Of a stretch of 63,835 bases of DNA, positions 60,031 through 63,835 are shown piece by piece. Source of the stretch: Tumebacillus_A lipolyticus (GTDB lineage Bacteria; Bacillota; Bacilli; Tumebacillales; Tumebacillaceae); the NCBI RefSeq assembly GCF_042682745.1, contig NZ_JBHUIO010000023.1:1-63835 (forward strand), in the 5' to 3' direction. The notes under the pieces were generated by a model that was given only the letters and a program-made list of their open reading frames with translations, made no database searches and was not told the origin of the DNA. Positions within the stretch are counted from its first letter, which is position 1; every line of letters begins with the position of its first letter. A program made the translations under genes and the position numbers.

Positions 60031-61107
60031 TCAGATATGACCTGCTCCGCTGCGCAACCGCTCGCGGACCAGTTCGGCGCGCCGCCAGTCTTGCTCGCCC
60101 GGAGCCAGTGCGACACCCGATTTTTTTTGTAAAAAAGCGGGCTGGGTCGTGACCATCAGCTCTTTCAGGATGTTCTTGGAGATGCCTTTGATCACGCCGA
60201 GGTCGATGCCGAGGCGAATGTCAGACAGGCGCTGCATCGTCTCCTTCGCGGAGAGCCGCCGCGCATAGGCGAGGATGCCAAAGGAGCGCGCGATGCGATC
60301 TTCGATGTCCTCGCGGCTCTCCTGCAGCAGATATTGCCTTGCTTGCGTCTCGTGTTCGATCATTTTCTGGGCGACCGTCTCCAAGGAGTAGATCACCTCT
60401 TCCTCCGATTGGCCGAGGGTGATCTGGTTGGAGAGCTGAAACAGGTTGCCGATCGCTTCCGTTCCTTCGCCATGCACCCCGCGCACCACCAACCCCACTT
60501 GCCCGAGCGCGGAGAGCACGCGGTTGATCTGCCCGGTGGCGACCAGCGCGGGCAGATGCAGCATCACCGAAGCGCGGATGCCGGTGCCTACGTTGGTCGG
60601 ACAGGCGGTCAGATAGCCGAAGCGCTCATCGAACGCATAGTTTAAGCTCGCTTCGAGCTGGTCGTCGATGCGCGTCGCCATCTCCCACGCCTCGGAGAGC
60701 TGTAGCCCCGGCATCAGCACCTGCAAGCGCAGGTGATCTTCCTCGTTGATCATGATCGAGACGAGCTCATCCGCTCGAATCGCCACAGCTCCTTTGTCCG
60801 CCTGCTCGACCAAGGTGCTGGAGATCAGGTATTTCTCTTCTAACGTCTGCAGGTCGAGCTGAGTGATCGTGTCAAGCTCGATCAGTTCGAAGCGGTCGCC
60901 CTCTTGCTTCCCGAAAGGCTCGGCTGCGAGGGCGGCGCCGACTTTCTGCACGATCTCTTCCGCCTCTTGATCGCTCGCCAGCATCGGAAACGGATGATCG
61001 ACCAAGTTTCGCGCCAAGCGGATGCGCGTCGAGATGACGATGTCGGAGTGCGGGCCTTCGTCGCTCATCCAGCAGCTGTTGTCTTGCACATAATCTTTGA
61101 TCGACAT
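60031..61107 (-). CDS. mcsB: Protein-arginine kinase McsB
   Basis: The protein has 358 residues of the ATP:guanido phosphotransferase family. STRIRLARNL and the CPTNVGTGIRAS active-site cysteine loop are intact. McsB phosphorylates arginines, marking proteins and CtsR for ClpCP. The ATG at 61107 has GGAGGG 8 bases upstream; a GTG two codons earlier is too close to that site. It is 2 bp after mcsA and 46 bp before clpC. Confidence 0.96.
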   Translation of the reverse strand: MSIKDYVQDNSCWMSDEGPHSDIVISTRIRLARNLVDHPFPMLASDQEAEEIVQKVGAALAAEPFGKQEGDRFELIELDTITQLDLQTLEEKYLISSTLVEQADKGAVAIRADELVSIMINEEDHLRLQVLMPGLQLSEAWEMATRIDDQLEASLNYAFDERFGYLTACPTNVGTGIRASVMLHLPALVATGQINRVLSALGQVGLVVRGVHGEGTEAIGNLFQLSNQITLGQSEEEVIYSLETVAQKMIEHETQARQYLLQESREDIEDRIARSFGILAYARRLSAKETMQRLSDIRLGIDLGVIKGISKNILKELMVTTQPAFLQKKSGVALAPGEQDWRRAELVRERLRSGAGHI

Positions 61108-61109
61108 GC

Positions 61110-61646
61110 TCACATCCCTCCGGCGCCAGTCTTTTGTTCCAGCTCGCGAATGCGGTCGCGAAGCAGTGCCGCCTCCTCAAAATGTTCGAGTTGAATCATC
61201 TGTTGGAGCTCTTGGCGAAGCGATTCGATCTCCTTGCGCTGTCTGATGATTCCCCCGGTGCGGTGCGGCACTTTCCCGGTGTGTGTGGTGGCGCCGCCAT
61301 GAATGCGGCGAAGCAGCGGCTCTAGCCGCGTGCCGAAGCTTCGATAGCAGTCGGCACAGCCGAACCGTCCATGGTCGGCAAACTCTTGATAGCTGAGACC
61401 GCAGGTGGTGCAACGGCTCGAAGCGGATCGCCCGCCGCCGACCGCTTGACTCTGGCTGCCCAGCTGTTCAAAACCGAGCAGCCCGCTGAGCAGATTTTGA
61501 AAGGAAAAGTGTTCACCAGTCTTCATCATCAACTCGCCATTTTCACGGGCGCACGTTTCGCAAAGATGGATCTCACTTTTGTTTCCATTGAGAATCTTTG
61601 TAAAATGGACGGTAGAATCTCGCTGTTGACAACGCTGACAGAGCAT
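61110..61646 (-). CDS. mcsA: McsA, activator of McsB
   Basis: The protein has 178 residues. Four CxxC pairs (CQRC, CETC, CTTC, CADC) form zinc sites and a UVR coiled-coil motif (EHFEEAALLRDRIREL) ends the protein. McsA activates McsB and links heat and redox stress to CtsR inactivation. The ATG at 61646 follows AAGGAGG; the frame is open 38 codons upstream without support. Confidence 0.96.
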   Translation of the reverse strand: MLCQRCQQRDSTVHFTKILNGNKSEIHLCETCARENGELMMKTGEHFSFQNLLSGLLGFEQLGSQSQAVGGGRSASSRCTTCGLSYQEFADHGRFGCADCYRSFGTRLEPLLRRIHGGATTHTGKVPHRTGGIIRQRKEIESLRQELQQMIQLEHFEEAALLRDRIRELEQKTGAGGM

Positions 61647-61666
61647 ACAGTTTCCTCCTTCTGCAC

Positions 61667-62128
61667 TTATCCTTTGAGCAAGGCGACCAGCATCGCCGAC
61701 AGGTAGTTGGCGCGGATCTGATCTCTGGTAGCCGGGGTGAGACCTAAGATGTCGATGCACACGACGGAGCGCATCATTCTCGCTTCGCGGGCCGTGAGCA
61801 CGCTCTCTTCATGCAGGCGATGGATCAGGCCCTCCGCTTCCTTGGCGGTCAGCGAGCTGCCCATCAAGTCGAGGATGGCGCGGTGCAAAGTGGGCTTCAG
61901 CTCAAGTCCGACTTTGGTGATCCGGATGAAGCCGCCTCCTCCTCGTTTCGATTCGACAACATAACCCTTTTCTATGGTGAAGCGTGTGGAGATCACGTAG
62001 TTGATTTGGGAGGGCACACAATTGAACATGTCGGCCAGCTCGCCGCGTTTTATCTCTGCGATTCCGCCATCTGAGCTGGTCATGATCTTCTTGATATGCT
62101 GTTCGATGATGTCTGATATGTTGCGCAT
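61667..62128 (-). CDS. ctsR: Class III stress repressor CtsR
   Basis: The protein has 153 residues. The N-terminal winged helix-turn-helix (CVPSQINYVISTRFTIEKGY) is followed by the Gly-rich wing tip (RGGGGFIRI) that senses heat. CtsR represses clp genes and its own operon. It is the first gene of ctsR-mcsA-mcsB-clpC. A CtsR-type direct repeat lies between the promoter and the start. Confidence 0.97.
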   Translation of the reverse strand: MRNISDIIEQHIKKIMTSSDGGIAEIKRGELADMFNCVPSQINYVISTRFTIEKGYVVESKRGGGGFIRITKVGLELKPTLHRAILDLMGSSLTAKEAEGLIHRLHEESVLTAREARMMRSVVCIDILGLTPATRDQIRANYLSAMLVALLKG

Positions 62129-62161
62129 GGTGCCAGATCCCCCCCTCCTCTATACATTTTC

Positions 62162-62184
62162 TTTGACTTTGACTAATGTTGACC
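62162..62184 (-). promoter_or_regulatory. CtsR operator
   Basis: On the minus strand GGTCAAC, three bases and AGTCAAA (62168-62184) fit the CtsR heptad repeat RGTCAAA-NAN-RGTCAAA with small deviations. A third heptad AGTCAAA (62162-62168) overlaps by one base. It lies just downstream of the -10. Confidence 0.82.
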
Positions 62185-62194
62185 ATTTGTATTT

Positions 62195-62223
62195 ATTATA
62201 TGCAGGACGCCCTAAATACCCAA
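62195..62223 (-). promoter_or_regulatory. Sigma-A promoter of the ctsR operon
   Basis: TTGGGT, 17 bases and a perfect TATAAT on the minus strand. Confidence 0.7.
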
Positions 62224-62311
62224 GCGCATTTTTAAGGTTTTTACGGTGAATTGCGGGAATTTTGGTCGATTAGCGAAAGGATTGGATCGTCTCTCTTCGA
62301 TTTTCTTGACC

Positions 62312-62998
62312 TTATTTGACCTTTTGCTGTGCGAGCTTTTGCAGTGCAGGGAAAAGGTCGACAAACTGTTCGATGATCAGATCGGCATCCCCTAATTCAT
62401 TTTGCCCGGCAAATCCGAAATCACACCCGACCGTTAAAAGATTGTTCGCCTTGCCAGCCGTGATATCTGAGCGACGATCCCCGACCATGACGATGCTCCT
62501 CGTGCCCGCATGATCGAGCACCCGTTCGACCAGCTCCTCTTTTTTCTTCGTCTTGTATTCGCCCGCGCTGAACAGCTTGGTGAAGTAAGGGGCGATGCCT
62601 GTCGTCTCCACCACCGTCTCGACATAGCGCTGTTCACCGTTCGATGCGGTGTACAGCTTGACCCCCTGTTCGTGAAGCTGTCGCAGAGTCGCTTGCACAC
62701 CGGGGTACAGCTGTCCGCGACCTCGCTTCATCAAGTCGAGCTCCGCCTGTGCGAGCTGTTCGTTCGCGCGATCGCGCTCCTCCATCGTCGCGTCGGGCAA
62801 CAGCGTTTCCCACAGCTCGGGGATCGTCATGCCGAAGCAAGCGACGATCTTTTCCTCGGTCGGCGATTCTCCGCGAAAGATCCCTTGTCTCTTCAGCTCT
62901 TCGAAGAGGGAGTGAAAGGCGGGAAGCGCCACTTTTTCCGTCTGGTAGAGCGTGCCGTCAATATCGAAGATCAGCGCTTCATACACGATGGTGCGCAT
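62312..62998 (-). CDS. HAD-superfamily phosphatase (phosphoglycolate-phosphatase-like)
   Basis: The protein has 228 residues. HAD motif I is FDIDGTLYQ, motif II TASNGE and motif IV GDRRSDITAG, with a helical cap domain between (about 20-90), so it is a subclass I hydrolase such as Gph/PpaX. The substrate cannot be told. The ATG at 62998 has GGAGGCG at good spacing; one five codons earlier does not. It is divergent from the TetR gene, sharing a 153-bp region. Confidence 0.9.
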   Translation of the reverse strand: MRTIVYEALIFDIDGTLYQTEKVALPAFHSLFEELKRQGIFRGESPTEEKIVACFGMTIPELWETLLPDATMEERDRANEQLAQAELDLMKRGRGQLYPGVQATLRQLHEQGVKLYTASNGEQRYVETVVETTGIAPYFTKLFSAGEYKTKKKEELVERVLDHAGTRSIVMVGDRRSDITAGKANNLLTVGCDFGFAGQNELGDADLIIEQFVDLFPALQKLAQQKVK

Positions 62999-63041
62999 GA
63001 GTTTCGCCTCCATTCTTTTTATGTAGCAGGTCTGCTATTTG

Positions 63042-63071
63042 TTGACTTGGAAGTGGCAGAGCGAGTATGAT
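63042..63071 (+). promoter_or_regulatory. Candidate promoter of the TetR gene
   Basis: TTGACT (63042-63047), 18 bases and TATGAT (63066-63071) on the plus strand. Confidence 0.5.
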
Positions 63072-63084
63072 TTTGCTTATTATA

Positions 63085-63097
63085 GGGTGTCACACCC
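63085..63097. promoter_or_regulatory. Perfect palindrome, candidate TetR operator
   Basis: GGGTGT-C-ACACCC lies in the divergent gap, just downstream of the plus-strand promoter and next to a minus-strand TATAAT (63079-63084). The position suits autoregulation by the adjacent TetR protein; inference only. Confidence 0.5.
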
Positions 63098-63151
63098 TTT
63101 CTGGCTTATGCCTTGGGTCGTTTACCGAAGAAAGAGGGGAAGAGAGCCTCG

Positions 63152-63721
63152 ATGGCATCGAATAAATATGAGGAGATCGTCCAAGCGGCGGTCGAGCTTT
63201 TTGAGAAAAAGGGGTACCACGCGACTTCGGTGCAAGACATCGCCGATGCGGTGGGGTTGCAGAAAGGTTCGCTGTATCACTACATCTCGGGGAAAGAGGA
63301 TCTTCTGCTCGGCTTGGCGCAGCGTGCGATCACCGAATTCAATCAGCGCATGGAGCGGATCCTGTCTTCCGAACGCTCTGCACAGGACAAGATGAAGGAA
63401 GCGCTTTCGATGCATCTGGAGCTGATCACGCACGACGTCCAGCTCTCGACCGTGTTGCTGCGCGAATCGGTGGCGCTCGGGGAGCGGCCGCAGCAGGTGG
63501 TCAAAGAGGCGACCGATCTGTATCTCGACCTGTGGACGCGTTTGCTCGCTGAGGGGATTGAGGCGGGCGAGTTCCGGCCTGGCAATCCGCGGATGACAGC
63601 GCTTGCGATCTTGGGAGCGTGCAACTGGGTGTTCCGCTGGTATCAAGAGGATGGAACGCTCCGCTCGCAGGCGATCGCCGACATCTATGCAGATCTGTTT
63701 TTTGACGGAATCAAAAAGTAA
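63152..63721 (+). CDS. TetR/AcrR-family transcriptional regulator
   Basis: The protein has 189 residues. The N-terminal helix-turn-helix reads VQDIADAVGLQKGSLYHYI, with YHYISGKEDLLLGL following. The ligand-binding half (about 60-189) resembles regulators of fatty-acid degradation, but the ligand is not certain. The ATG at 63152 is preceded by a purine-rich stretch (GAGGGGAAGAGAG) rather than a sharp site; a TTG at 63113 has none. A perfect terminator follows. A palindromic candidate operator lies upstream. Confidence 0.88.
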   Translation: MASNKYEEIVQAAVELFEKKGYHATSVQDIADAVGLQKGSLYHYISGKEDLLLGLAQRAITEFNQRMERILSSERSAQDKMKEALSMHLELITHDVQLSTVLLRESVALGERPQQVVKEATDLYLDLWTRLLAEGIEAGEFRPGNPRMTALAILGACNWVFRWYQEDGTLRSQAIADIYADLFFDGIKK

Positions 63722-63725
63722 ACGA

Positions 63726-63755
63726 AAAAACCCACTCCATCAGGAGTGGGTTTTT
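63726..63755. terminator. Terminator after the TetR gene
   Basis: A perfect 13-bp stem (63726-63738 with 63743-63755) has an ATCA loop and ends in TTTTT. It may also face transcription from the tRNA side. Confidence 0.93.
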
Positions 63756-63769
63756 CATTCTTGCAAGTA

Positions 63770-63835
<66 letters not shown>

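Overview
The window looks like a chromosomal stretch from an endospore-forming Firmicute (Bacillales). The evidence is the ribosomal/RNA-polymerase supercluster in Bacillus order, sporulation and germination genes (pdaB, kbaA, gerD, cwlD, a spoIIM-like gene, sigH), a ctsR-mcsA-mcsB-clpC operon, a cysES T-box and long-form HPF. Base composition is moderately GC-rich and many starts are GTG or TTG. The family Alicyclobacillaceae (a Tumebacillus-like organism) is my best guess from memory of such genomes and was not checked. Almost everything lies on the minus strand. I see no insertion sequence, prophage, integrase, CRISPR array or restriction system.

Layout. 1-5.8 kb is accessory: an 8-bp tandem repeat, hpf, a cold-shock gene, an orphan zinc-finger membrane protein resembling an anti-sigma factor, a membrane PAS-GGDEF-EAL protein and a SpoIIM-family membrane protein. 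5.8-10.6 kb is the sporulation/germination group pdaB, kbaA, gerD, mrp/salA, an unknown lipoprotein and cwlD. 10.7-12.4 kb holds rpsI, rplM and truA. 12.4-28.1 kb is the continuous S10-spc-alpha ribosomal protein run from rpsJ to rplQ, with secY, adk, map, infA, rpmJ and rpoA. 28.4-32.7 kb is rpsL-rpsG-fusA-tuf. 33-45.6 kb is sigH, rpmG-secE-nusG, rplK-rplA, rplJ-rplL, rsmC and rpoB-rpoC. 45.7-50 kb is cysE-cysS-mrnC-rlmB-rae1 behind a cysteine T-box. 50-54 kb is yacL-ispD-ispF-gltX. 54-62.2 kb is ctsR-mcsA-mcsB-clpC, radA-disA and pssA. The right end has a HAD hydrolase, a TetR regulator and a truncated tRNA-Thr.

Reading on the minus strand (right to left), the genes form a growth-control cassette: protein quality control, c-di-AMP signalling, isoprenoid precursors, Glu/Cys tRNA charging, RNA maturation, the sporulation sigma factor, then transcription and translation machinery. 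Sigma-A promoters with 16-18 bp spacers can be read upstream of rplM, rpsJ, rpsL, rpoB, rplJ, rplK, rpmG, sigH, yacL and ctsR. Autoregulatory RNA leaders are visible for L10 and cysE, and probably for L13 and L1. Candidate alternative-sigma promoters precede hpf (SigH type) and gerD (SigG type).

I found no convincing novel system. The least explained items are the orphan zinc-finger membrane protein (1329-2456), the lipoprotein between mrp and cwlD, the hairpin in the yacL leader, and the insertion of pssA between disA and yacL.
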